The position numbers and the translations under genes are program-made. Of a DNA stretch of 5,713 nucleotides, positions 1-4,857 are shown one piece after another. Every line of letters begins with the position of its first letter. Within the stretch, counting starts at the first letter, position 1. Source of the stretch: JANLYQ01 sp031365725 (GTDB lineage Bacteria > Actinomycetota > Actinomycetes > JACCUZ01); NCBI GenBank assembly GCA_031365725.1, contig JANLYQ010000100.1:1-5713 (forward strand). The letters are read 5' to 3'. Under the pieces are notes generated by a model. That model did not search any database and had not been told where the DNA came from. It saw nothing but the letters and a program-made list of their open reading frames with translations.

Positions 1-52
1 GATCCGGGGGGACTTGGGTTTGGCGCGGCGTCGCTCCCTCTCCTCCTGCCAT
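1..52 (-). CDS. Possible 5' end of a gene running off the left edge (hypothetical)
   Basis: An ATG at 52-50 on the minus strand opens a frame that stays open for 17 codons to the window edge (MAGGEGATPRQTQVPPD). A GGAG lies only 3 bases upstream of the ATG, closer than usual, so the start is doubtful. The frame is too short to assign a family. It may equally be chance in GC-rich DNA. Sequence to the left of the window would decide. Confidence 0.2.
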   Translation of the reverse strand, partial: MAGGEGATPRQTQVPPD

Positions 53-146
53 GATCTCCGCATGCGCGGCCGGACGCCTGGTGCGGACCAGCGGTGTCGC
101 CAAGTCATCGCGACGTCGTGCTGTTGATCGTTCACCCGGTCGGCTG

Positions 147-184
147 TCGGTCGTAGACCTGCGATCCACCGGCAGGTCGGTCGT
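147..184. repeat. Perfect 7-bp dyad flanked by an 8-bp direct repeat
   Basis: GACCTGC (156-162) and GCAGGTC (172-178) form a perfect inverted repeat with a 9-base spacer. The 8-mer TCGGTCGT occurs at 147-154 and again at 177-184, one copy on each side and 30 bases apart. Such nesting can mark a protein-binding site or an RNA hairpin. No function can be assigned, and no T tract follows. Confidence 0.5.
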
Positions 185-364
185 CATCAGCGCCCCGGTT
201 CTCACGCGATGAGTGCGCGCATACGTGCCGATTGTCGAGCGGGGGGGTCATCGGCAACTGTGCGCCTTCAGCTAGCGGCACAGAAGGCGGCGGGAGGCGC
301 GTCGCTCGGGCGGATTTTGGACCGGACCGCCGCTGGCCGGTCGTCTTTGTGGCACGGATCGTGG

Positions 365-396
365 TACGCGTGAAAAGACGAGAATCCTAACGCGTA
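365..396. repeat. Inverted repeat TACGCGT / ACGCGTA beside tRNA-Val
   Basis: TACGCGT (365-371) and ACGCGTA (390-396) are exact reverse complements separated by 18 bases, and the second arm ends 14 bases before the tRNA 3' end. Read on the minus strand, the loop is T-rich. It could act in tRNA 3'-trailer processing or termination. ACGCGT is itself a palindrome, so chance pairing is fairly likely. Confidence 0.4.
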
Positions 397-410
397 AGAG
401 ATGCGGGGAG

Positions 411-484
411 TGGACGATACTGGACTCGAACCAGTGACCTCACGCGTGTGAAGCGTGCGCTCTAACCAACTGAGCTAATCGTCC
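411..484 (-). tRNA. tRNA-Val (anticodon CAC)
   Basis: On the minus strand the sequence folds as a full cloverleaf of 74 nt. The acceptor stem is GGACGAT/ATCGTCC, the D-arm region is AGCTCAGTTGGTTAGAGC, and the anticodon stem is CACGC/GCGTG with loop TTCACAC, which places CAC at positions 34-36. The T arm is ACTGG-TTCGAGT-CCAGT and the discriminator is A73. All stems pair without mismatch. The CCA end is not encoded, since CTCCCC follows. It reads GTG valine codons, which are heavily used in GC-rich genomes. The gene lies 50 bases after the stop of the PGPGW membrane protein gene on the same strand, so some read-through from that gene is possible in addition to its own promoter. Confidence 0.97.
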
Positions 485-522
485 CGTGGGCGCCCCGGCA
501 CAGGCGGACCGACCGGGGGCAA

Positions 523-528
523 ACCCTA
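523..528 (-). promoter_or_regulatory. Possible -10 element for tRNA-Val(CAC)
   Basis: TAGGGT on the minus strand fits the actinobacterial TANNNT -10 pattern and would start transcription about 30 bases before the mature tRNA 5' end. No good TTGNNN element lies 17-18 bases upstream, so the support is weak. Confidence 0.3.
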
Positions 529-534
529 CCCGAG

Positions 535-942
535 TCAGAGCAGCGGGACCCAGCCGGGAAGCCCGATGACCACGTCGTACAGCCAGATGGCGCCGGCGAC
601 GACGGCGAGTCCGGCGACGCCTATCAGGGCCCGCACCCGCGTCGAGCGCCCGGCGATCCACGAGGTCCATGACGACACGTGCCGCCGGGCAAAGCCGAGC
701 AGCCGCTCGGCCCAGGGGAACTCCGTGGCGAGCAGGGCCAACCCGCCGAACACGATCAACCAGCCGGGACCGGGCAACGGGATGAGCAGCAGGCCCAGGA
801 CAACCACGCCGACACCGAGGACTCCCACCACCGAGCGGTAGACGACTCGGCCCACCGGGTGCCGCCGCACCCGGTGACGGAGCCCCGGGGGGGCCGATCG
901 GGCCGCCGAGGGGGTCGCGTCAGGGACATCTCGGTCGTCCAC
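535..942 (-). CDS. PGPGW / TIGR02611-type small transmembrane protein
   Basis: This is a 135-residue membrane protein of the family named for its PGPGW motif (Pfam PGPGW; TIGR02611); the function is unknown. The N-terminus (1-33) is polar and basic, so probably cytoplasmic. A hydrophobic helix at about 34-54 is followed directly by PLPGPGW (55-61) and a second hydrophobic run at 61-73 (WLIVFGGLALLAT). Then come the conserved-looking TEFPWAERLL (73-82), an amphipathic basic stretch, and a third helix at about 105-121. I chose the GTG at 942-940 because GGGAG lies 5 bases upstream. An ATG at 1104 in the same frame would add 54 residues of low-complexity sequence and run across the start of the opposite ssgB-like gene. 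The gene is divergent from ssgB-like with a 91-bp gap, and tRNA-Val follows it. I recall a similar arrangement next to ssgB in streptomycetes, which needs checking. Family assignment is firm, role is not. Confidence 0.85.
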   Translation of the reverse strand: MDDRDVPDATPSAARSAPPGLRHRVRRHPVGRVVYRSVVGVLGVGVVVLGLLLIPLPGPGWLIVFGGLALLATEFPWAERLLGFARRHVSSWTSWIAGRSTRVRALIGVAGLAVVAGAIWLYDVVIGLPGWVPLL

Positions 943-947
943 TGGTG

Positions 948-952
948 CTCCC
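948..952 (-). promoter_or_regulatory. Ribosome-binding site that sets the GTG start of the PGPGW protein
   Basis: GGGAG on the minus strand sits 5 bases before the GTG at 942-940. The alternative upstream ATG at 1104 falls inside the opposite gene. This site is the main reason for the 135-residue call. Confidence 0.6.
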
Positions 953-1022
953 GGGGTGCGTGCATGTTTTCGACGGGTCCAAAACGGAGAGCATGCCAGC
1001 AGCGGTCGGCCGGGCGCGGGAC

Positions 1023-1028
1023 GAGGAG
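1023..1028 (+). promoter_or_regulatory. Ribosome-binding site of the ssgB-like gene
   Basis: GAGGAG lies 5 bases before the ATG at 1034. It picks this start over the in-frame ATG at 956, which would add 26 low-complexity residues, and the internal ATG at 1070. Confidence 0.75.
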
Positions 1029-1033
1029 CAGCG

Positions 1034-1456
1034 ATGAATGGTTGGGTCCCGAGCACGGTGACACGTGAGATGACCGTGCAGCTGGTCGCCCCCGGGGACG
1101 GCAAGCTCCCGCTGCCCGTCGTGCTGCACTACGACGTGGCCGATCCGTATGCGATCCACGCGACGTTCCGGACCGGTCAAGGTGATGGCGTCGCCTGGGT
1201 CTTCGCCCGCGAGCTGCTCACCCTCGGTGTGCACCGCGCCTGCGGGGACGGCGACGTCCGGGTCTGGCCGTCGTGGAGCGCTGGCGCCGAGGTCATCTTC
1301 CTCGGCCTCACCTCCCCCGACGGCGAAGCGCTGCTCCAAGCCCCCACCAAGGCTCTGGTCGACTTCCTCGGGCGCACCTACGGCCTCTGCCCGCAGGGCC
1401 ATGAGCACGACCACCTCGACGTCGACGGGGCGATCGAGGCACTGCTCGCGTCCTGA
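1034..1456 (+). CDS. ssgB: SsgA-family sporulation/cell-division regulator (SsgB-like)
   Basis: This 140-residue protein belongs to the SsgA-like family of actinomycetes, whose members run about 130-145 residues. In Streptomyces, SsgB together with SsgA recruits FtsZ to sporulation septa. Family hallmarks visible here are LPVVLHYDVADPYAIHATF (residues 26-44), WVFARELL (55-62), GDGDVRVWPS (71-80) followed by the VIFLGLTSPDGEALLQAP region (87-104), and FLGRT (111-115). The last part is HEHDHLDVDGAIEALL (123-138), matching the acidic helical tail of SsgB. No membrane segment or signal peptide is present. The N-terminus (MNGWVPSTVTREM) is slightly longer than in Streptomyces SsgB, so the ATG at 1070 is an outside alternative. 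It resembles SsgB more than the other paralogues, hence the symbol, but orthology was judged from memory. A hairpin follows the stop, so it is probably transcribed alone. Confidence 0.9.
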   Translation: MNGWVPSTVTREMTVQLVAPGDGKLPLPVVLHYDVADPYAIHATFRTGQGDGVAWVFARELLTLGVHRACGDGDVRVWPSWSAGAEVIFLGLTSPDGEALLQAPTKALVDFLGRTYGLCPQGHEHDHLDVDGAIEALLAS

Positions 1457-1461
1457 CGCAA

Positions 1462-1490
1462 GCACCTGCCCTCGGCCGAACGGCCGGTGC
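1462..1490 (+). terminator. Hairpin just after the ssgB-like gene
   Basis: CGGCC-GAAC-GGCCG (1473-1486) forms a tight 5-bp stem with a tetraloop. An alternative outer pairing, GCACC (1462-1466) with GGTGC (1486-1490), encloses it. It begins 6 bases after the stop codon. No T tract follows, which is common for actinobacterial terminators but weakens the call. Confidence 0.35.
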
Positions 1491-1598
1491 CCACCCGGTG
1501 ATCCGGTCACGTCATTGCGGGCGAGCGGCCCATGGTGCTGACCCTCCCCCTGCCGATGGAATGGGGACACCACTTCTCAGGGGGACAGGACACGGTCT

Positions 1599-2039
1599 AT
1601 GACGCGTCAACGGGCACAGGTAGCGCTGGCTGAAGCAGTGGTACGCGCCCTCGCCGCCGGTGACGTCCTCACCCTCCAGCGACTGGTCGCCCCCAACGTC
1701 GTCGACCACTCCTCCCGTCCGGGGCAACCGGCTGGCTTCTCGGGTGTCCGGGAGCGGGCCATGACGCTGTGCGCGGCGATGCCCGACGCCGATGTGACCG
1801 TGGACGTGCTGGCCAGCGACGACGACACCGTGCTCGCCCGGGCCGGGCTCACCGCCGTACGCCGTCCCACCGCCCCGGGGGCCGACCCCACGACCGCGCG
1901 CGTCACCGTCGTGCTGGTCCTGCGCTTCACCGGTGACCTGCTGACCGAGCTCTGGACCACCTCCGACCCCATGGCGATGAACGCTGTGGCCCCGCAGCGC
2001 GGGTTGCTGTCGCGGGTGGTCGGAGCCGGGTCGCGCTGA
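1599..2039 (+). CDS. NTF2-fold, SnoaL-like protein, first of a tandem pair
   Basis: This 146-residue soluble protein has the layout of the SnoaL-like/ester-cyclase group of the NTF2 fold. That fold is a small cone-shaped alpha+beta barrel used by polyketide cyclases, isomerases and many uncharacterised proteins. Visible marks are an N-terminal helix with RALAAGDVLTLQRLVAPNVV (16-35), then DH (36-37), GFSGVRERA (46-54), the MPDADVTVDVL strand (61-71), and FTGDLLTELWTTSDPMAM (110-127) near the end. The start is set by AGGA 8 bases upstream of the ATG at 1599. Residues 16-38 and 110-120 line up with the next gene, which points to an old duplication. This copy lacks the GIPATG/DGLGLLAQL ester-cyclase signature present in its neighbour, and the segment 88-99 (RRPTAPGADPTT) reads as a loop. 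Substrate is unknown. Confidence 0.75.
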   Translation: MTRQRAQVALAEAVVRALAAGDVLTLQRLVAPNVVDHSSRPGQPAGFSGVRERAMTLCAAMPDADVTVDVLASDDDTVLARAGLTAVRRPTAPGADPTTARVTVVLVLRFTGDLLTELWTTSDPMAMNAVAPQRGLLSRVVGAGSR

Positions 2040-2156
2040 GCCCGGCCGTCCTCGTACCCTTTCGTACCATTTATCTATCTCGTCGTGATCACAGCGGGCC
2101 ACGACCGTTGACCTGAGCGCGACAGGAGAGTTGTCTGTCGCTGAGGGGGGCGCGCC
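2040..2156. other. Gap between the two NTF2-like genes with a short A/T-rich patch
   Basis: The 117-bp gap is long for a tight operon, so the second gene may have its own promoter. It contains a repeated CGTACC (2053-2058 and 2063-2068) followed by the A/T-rich ATTTATCTATCTC. TTGACC at 2108-2113 could be a -35, but the hexamer 17 bases on (TTGTCT) is a poor -10. No confident promoter can be called. Confidence 0.3.
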
Positions 2157-2576
2157 ATGAGCGAGCGGACCGATCGAGCCAGGAGTGCGCTGAGGGCACT
2201 CGCAGCGGGGGAGTTGACGCTGATGGAGTCCTTCTTCTCCGACGCGTTCGTGTTCCACAGCCAGCGAGCCGGCAAAGCGGCCGGCCGATCAGGACTGCAC
2301 TACCGCGCCCTGCTGATCACCACGACGCTGCACGAGGCGACGTTGAGCATCGAAGCCATGGTCGAGGACGGCACCATCGTCACGTGTAGATGGCGTGGCC
2401 GCGCGGTGCACCGGGGCGAGCTGCTCGGCATCCCCGCGACGGGCCGCCGGGTCGACGTGTCGGGCATCACGATGTTCCGCTTCGTCGGCGACTTGATCGT
2501 CGAGGAGTGGACCCAGTTCGACGGGCTCGGCCTGCTTGCCCAGCTCACCGGCGCCCGGGCCCGCGCCCAAGCCTGA
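2157..2576 (+). CDS. SnoaL-like (ester cyclase type) NTF2-fold protein, second of a tandem pair
   Basis: This 139-residue soluble protein is the more typical member of the pair. After the N-terminal helix RALAAGELTLMESFFSDAFV (13-32) comes FHSQRAGKAAGRSGLHYRA (33-51). The C-terminal half carries the ester-cyclase signature: GIPATGRRVDVSGITMFRF (91-109), VGDLIVEEWTQFDGLGLLAQ (110-129). The Asp in QFDGLG (D122) sits near the position of the catalytic Asp of SnoaL-type cyclases; that equivalence is inferred, not aligned. The usual Pro-Asp segment before the second helix is replaced by TTTLHEATLSIE. The start follows GAGGGGGG by 6 bases. Its stop lies 14 bases from the stop of the convergent pabC. 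With no polyketide genes nearby, an aromatic-polyketide role is unlikely; a general small-molecule isomerase/hydrolase or binding role is possible. Confidence 0.8.
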   Translation: MSERTDRARSALRALAAGELTLMESFFSDAFVFHSQRAGKAAGRSGLHYRALLITTTLHEATLSIEAMVEDGTIVTCRWRGRAVHRGELLGIPATGRRVDVSGITMFRFVGDLIVEEWTQFDGLGLLAQLTGARARAQA

Positions 2577-2595
2577 ACCAGGGGCGGTCCTCAGG
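2572..2595. terminator. Dyad spanning the convergent stops of the NTF2-like gene and pabC
   Basis: CCTGA (2572-2576) and TCAGG (2591-2595) are reverse complements, and each contains the stop codon of one of the two converging genes. ACC/GGT next to them can add pairs with a 2-base bulge. With only 14 bases between the genes, any terminator must overlap the coding ends. The stem is short and has no T tract. Confidence 0.2.
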
Positions 2596-3421
2596 GATCG
2601 AGGTCGGCGCCTCCGCGAGCCGCGAACGTCGCCGCGATCTCAACGGTCACCGGACCGGGCGCTGCGACGAGCGCGCGATCGCCGACGGCGTGCACCCCCT
2701 GGACGTCACGGGTCGAGGACGTCAGGAAGATCTCCTCTGCCTCGTCGAGCACCGACAGCGGCAGGTCGTGCTCCACGGCCCTGCTCCACTCGAGCACCAG
2801 CGCACGGGTCACTCCACCCAGCGCACCGGAGGACAGTGGCGGAGTCAGGACGGCGCCGTCCACCACGACGAACACGTTGGAGCCGGTGCCCTCGCACAGC
2901 ATGCCGACGCTGTTGGCGAAGACCGCCTCGCTGCCGCCCGCCGCCTTCGCGTGGGCCAGCGCCACGACGTTGTCGGCGTACGACGTCGTCTTGAGGCCCA
3001 CGGTCGCGGCTCGCTCGTTGCGGGTCCACCTCACGACGACGACCTTCGAGGTCACCGGCCAGGGCCGCGCCGGCGCGAGGGCGACCAGCAGGGTGGGGCC
3101 GCTCGTGCCCCTGTCCGTGCCTTGCGGACCAGGCCCGCCGGTGAGGGTGATGCGCAGGCGGTGGGCGGTGCGTGCGGCTTCGGGGTTGGCGGCGATGGTG
3201 TCGGCGACGGCGGCCCGCAGCACGTCGTCAGCCGGCACCGGCAGGCCAAGCCCATCCGCGCTGTGTCTGAGCCGAGCCAGGTGCCGGGTCAGCGCGAACG
3301 GTGTGCCGTCGACGACCTTCATCGTCTCGAAGACCCCGTCGCCGACTGTCAGTCCGTGGTCCAGGGCCGACACCCGGGCCTCTGCCTCGACGACCAGCGC
3401 CCCGTTGAGCCAGACGATCAC
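2591..3421 (-). CDS. pabC: Aminodeoxychorismate lyase (class IV PLP aminotransferase fold)
   Basis: The 276-residue enzyme should cleave 4-amino-4-deoxychorismate to p-aminobenzoate and pyruvate in folate synthesis, in the cytoplasm with pyridoxal phosphate. Fold-type IV marks are clear: WLNG near the N-terminus, DHGLTVGDGVFETM (21-34), RHLARLRHSADGLGL (46-60), and the likely PLP lysine K144 in GLKTTSYADNVV. The family signature follows: EGTGSNVF (177-184), VLTPP (191-195) and LGGVTR (201-206). EEIFLTSSTRDVQGV (229-243) is the usual C-terminal active-site loop. Length matches PabC (about 270), shorter than most branched-chain aminotransferases. The GTG at 3421-3419 overlaps the pabB stop as GTGA, with AGGGGGAG just upstream inside pabB, so translation is probably coupled. 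A D-amino-acid or branched-chain aminotransferase is possible by sequence, but the pabB partner argues for PabC. Confidence 0.88.
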   Translation of the reverse strand: MIVWLNGALVVEAEARVSALDHGLTVGDGVFETMKVVDGTPFALTRHLARLRHSADGLGLPVPADDVLRAAVADTIAANPEAARTAHRLRITLTGGPGPQGTDRGTSGPTLLVALAPARPWPVTSKVVVVRWTRNERAATVGLKTTSYADNVVALAHAKAAGGSEAVFANSVGMLCEGTGSNVFVVVDGAVLTPPLSSGALGGVTRALVLEWSRAVEHDLPLSVLDEAEEIFLTSSTRDVQGVHAVGDRALVAAPGPVTVEIAATFAARGGADLDP

Positions 3422-4455
3422 GGCGCTCCCCCTTCTCCCGCGGCCACCTGCAGCAGCCGTCGTGCCTTCAGCTCGGTCTCGGCCCACTCGGCTTCGGGGT
3501 CGGAACCCCACGTGATGCCGGCGCCGGTGCCGAGGTGCAGGCGACCGTCGGCGGCCCAGAAGGTCCGGATGCCGACGGCAAGAGTGCCACGCTGCCGATC
3601 GGCGTCCACCCAGCCGAGCCCGCCGCAGTAGGGGCCACGCGGCGCGGGTTCCAGTGACCGGATCGCGTCGAGAGCAGTGGACTTGGGTGCGCCTGTCACC
3701 GAGCCCGGGGGGAAGGTCGCCTCGATCAGCTCCGACCACCCCGCACCGGGGCGCAGCCGCGCCTGCACGGTCGAGACCAGGTGCACGAGGCCGGGATGCG
3801 GCTCGACCGCATTCAGCGCTGGCACCTCGACGGTGCCGGTGACGGCGACCCGACCGAGGTCGTTGCGGACCAGGTCGACGATCATCACGTTCTCGGCCTC
3901 GTCCTTGGCGGTGAGACCCTCGGCTACGGGCGCCGTCCCCTTGATAGGCCCCGAGGTGACCAGGTCGCCCTCACGACGCAGGTACAGCTCGGGTGACGCG
4001 CTGACCACGGCGACCGGTGCCCGGCCGTGGTCCGGCAGGCTCAGCACAGCGGCGTACGGCGCGGGGTTGCGCTCGGCCAGAGCACCCGCCAGCGCCCACA
4101 GGTCGGCATCGGGCGACAGCGGCGCGGACAGCACCCGGCAGAGGTTGACCTGGTAGTAGTCGCCCGCGGCGATGCCCGCTCGGATGCACTCGACGCCCGC
4201 GACGTAGTCGGCCTGGGACAGTGAGGAGGTCCACGACGTGAGGGGTACGCCGGGCCACCGTGCCGGGGTCCTCGGCAGGGGCGCCTCCCGCACCGAGTCG
4301 AACCGCGCGCAGACGACCGTGCCCTCGAAGGTGAGCAGCACGGCCCAGAAGCCGTCTGAGTCCAGGGCTCGAGTGTCGTCGGTGACGTCGAGCAGACCGG
4401 TGGCCAGTCGGCTGCCGAACCACGCTGACGCCTCGGCCCGCGCGCCCCGACCCAT
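3418..4455 (-). CDS. pabB: Aminodeoxychorismate synthase component I (chorismate-binding)
   Basis: The 345-residue protein should convert chorismate to 4-amino-4-deoxychorismate using ammonia supplied by a PabA glutaminase. The chorismate-binding domain fills most of it. GDYYQVNLCR (98-107) is the opening motif. SGPIKGT (168-174) carries K172, the lysine that marks PabB, whereas anthranilate synthases have Ala there (PIAGT). AENVMIVDLVRNDLGRV (187-203), HLVSTV (225-230), FPPGSVTGAPK (248-258), YCGGLGW (276-282) and TGAGITWGSDPEAEW (310-324) follow, with glutamates of the magnesium site among them. It is shorter than E. coli PabB (about 450), since the N-terminal region is reduced, as in many actinobacterial stand-alone versions. 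I chose the ATG at 4455-4453: a TAGGTT -10 element ends 7 bases upstream and no Shine-Dalgarno is visible, which fits a leaderless mRNA. The ATG at 4506 would lie inside the opposing tRNA promoter. No pabA is in the window. Confidence 0.93.
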   Translation of the reverse strand: MGRGARAEASAWFGSRLATGLLDVTDDTRALDSDGFWAVLLTFEGTVVCARFDSVREAPLPRTPARWPGVPLTSWTSSLSQADYVAGVECIRAGIAAGDYYQVNLCRVLSAPLSPDADLWALAGALAERNPAPYAAVLSLPDHGRAPVAVVSASPELYLRREGDLVTSGPIKGTAPVAEGLTAKDEAENVMIVDLVRNDLGRVAVTGTVEVPALNAVEPHPGLVHLVSTVQARLRPGAGWSELIEATFPPGSVTGAPKSTALDAIRSLEPAPRGPYCGGLGWVDADRQRGTLAVGIRTFWAADGRLHLGTGAGITWGSDPEAEWAETELKARRLLQVAAGEGGAP

Positions 4456-4462
4456 GGTCGGA

Positions 4463-4468
4463 AACCTA
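4463..4468 (-). promoter_or_regulatory. -10 element for a leaderless pabB-pabC transcript
   Basis: TAGGTT on the minus strand fits TANNNT and ends 7 bases before the pabB ATG, so transcription would start at or next to the A of the start codon. No ribosome-binding site is visible upstream of that ATG, as expected for leaderless translation. A -35 is not recognisable; its expected place (about 4485-4492) coincides with the -35 of the tRNA promoter on the other strand. Confidence 0.5.
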
Positions 4469-4486
4469 GCCCGTCGGCGATGTGCT

Positions 4487-4516
4487 TTGGCCGCCGCCAC
4501 GGGCATCGGCTATGGT
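4487..4516 (+). promoter_or_regulatory. Promoter of the Gly-Cys-Val tRNA cluster
   Basis: TTGGCC (4487-4492) and TATGGT (4511-4516) are separated by 18 bases, a good match to the principal sigma factor pattern of actinobacteria. Transcription would begin near 4523, giving a 5' leader of about 39 bases before tRNA-Gly. It is the best promoter in the window and lies back to back with the pabB promoter. Confidence 0.65.
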
Positions 4517-4561
4517 CTGTCACGCACGACGGGGAGGTCGCGAGGCCTGGCCCGGCGTCGT

Positions 4562-4634
4562 GCGGACGTGGCTCAGTTGGTAGAGCATCACCTTGCCAAG
4601 GTGAGGGTCGCGGGTTCGAATCCCGTCGTCCGCT
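4562..4634 (+). tRNA. tRNA-Gly (anticodon GCC)
   Basis: A 73-nt cloverleaf: acceptor GCGGACG/CGTCCGC, D-arm region GGCTCAGTTGGTAGAGC, anticodon stem TCACC/GGTGA with loop TTGCCAA (GCC at 34-36), T arm GCGGG-TTCGAAT-CCCGT with one G-T pair, and discriminator T73. CCA is not encoded. It reads GGC and GGT glycine codons. It is the first gene of the cluster and lies about 39 bases behind the predicted transcription start. Confidence 0.97.
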
Positions 4635-4644
4635 CGGAAGTGTC

Positions 4645-4661
4645 GAGGTCGAGAAGACCTC
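4645..4661 (+). other. Hairpin in the tRNA-Gly/tRNA-Cys spacer
   Basis: GAGGTC (4645-4650) and GACCTC (4656-4661) form a perfect 6-bp stem with a GAGAA loop. It fills most of the 31-base spacer between the two tRNAs. It may help separate the precursor for RNase processing or keep the tRNAs folding independently. No T tract follows, so termination is unlikely. Confidence 0.45.
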
Positions 4662-4665
4662 AGTC

Positions 4666-4736
4666 GGTGGAGTGGCCGAGAGGCGAGGCAACGGCCTGCA
4701 AAGCCGTCTACACGGGTTCAAATCCCGTCTCCACCT
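4666..4736 (+). tRNA. tRNA-Cys (anticodon GCA)
   Basis: A 71-nt cloverleaf: acceptor GGTGGAG/CTCCACC, a short D arm (GGCC-GAGAGGCGA-GGC type), anticodon stem ACGGC/GCCGT with loop CTGCAAA (GCA at 34-36), T arm ACGGG-TTCAAAT-CCCGT, and discriminator T73, the identity base for cysteine. CCA is not encoded. It is the second tRNA of the cluster, 31 bases after tRNA-Gly. Confidence 0.96.
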
Positions 4737-4783
4737 CGATCCACAGCAGCAGCCGCGCGACCGACGGGACACCGTCACCGCAC

Positions 4784-4857
4784 GGGCGATTGGCGCAGTC
4801 TGGTAGCGCGCTTCCCTGACACGGAAGAGGTCACAGGTTCAAGTCCTGTATCGCCCA
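4784..4857 (+). tRNA. tRNA-Val (anticodon GAC)
   Basis: A 74-nt cloverleaf: acceptor GGGCGAT/ATCGCCC, D-arm region GGCGCAGTCTGGTAGCGC, anticodon stem CTTCC/GGAAG with loop CTGACAC (GAC at 34-36), T arm ACAGG-TTCAAGT-CCTGT, and A73. The bases after A73 are CCC, so CCA is not encoded. It reads GTC and GTT and complements the CAC-anticodon tRNA-Val at the left of the window. It ends the cluster and faces a long gene-poor region. tRNA genes of this kind are common integration sites, but no second copy of its 3' end was found in the window. Confidence 0.96.

Larger units (their letters stand above)
53..410. other. Non-coding stretch downstream of tRNA-Val(CAC)
   Basis: No frame of convincing length or codon bias was found here on either strand. 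The stretch holds a dyad with flanking direct repeats (147-184), a 7-base G run (241-247) and an inverted repeat built on ACGCGT (365-396). It lies on the 3' side of the minus-strand tRNA-Val. The trailer of that tRNA runs through a T-rich patch on the minus strand (TCGTCTTTTC, near 372-382), which may end transcription, although no classic hairpin plus T tract is present. Confidence 0.5.
943..1033. promoter_or_regulatory. Divergent intergenic region with imperfect dyad
   Basis: This gap separates the starts of the PGPGW gene (minus) and the ssgB-like gene (plus), so both promoters should lie in or near it. It holds the imperfect inverted repeat GTTTTCGA (966-973) / TCCAAAAC (978-985), 7 of 8 pairs matching over a 4-base spacer, in the only A/T-rich patch of the gap. 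GCATG at 962-966 and GCATGC at 991-996 frame it. I could not find a clear TTGAC/TANNNT pair on either strand, so the promoters may use an alternative sigma factor or an activator. Confidence 0.45.

Noticed and set aside
920..1573. Minus-strand frame of 217 codons over the ssgB-like gene
   Set aside because: Antisense of a clear SsgA-family gene; no recognisable domain and no good ribosome-binding site.
1512..2258. Minus-strand frame of 248 codons over the first NTF2 gene
   Set aside because: Low-complexity Gly/Arg/His translation typical of the opposite strand of a GC-rich gene.
2390..3631. Plus-strand frame of 413 codons across the pabC region
   Set aside because: It is the antisense shadow of pabC and pabB on the minus strand, rich in Arg/Pro/Gly, and overlaps the second NTF2 gene. 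The minus-strand proteins have family motifs and this one has none.
3418..4506. Start of pabB at the ATG at 4506
   Set aside because: It would add 17 Arg/Ala-rich residues not expected in the family and place the start within the tRNA promoter. The ATG at 4455 has a leaderless promoter in place.
4784..4857. Attachment site in tRNA-Val(GAC)
   Set aside because: No second copy of the tRNA 3' end and no integrase gene are present in the window.
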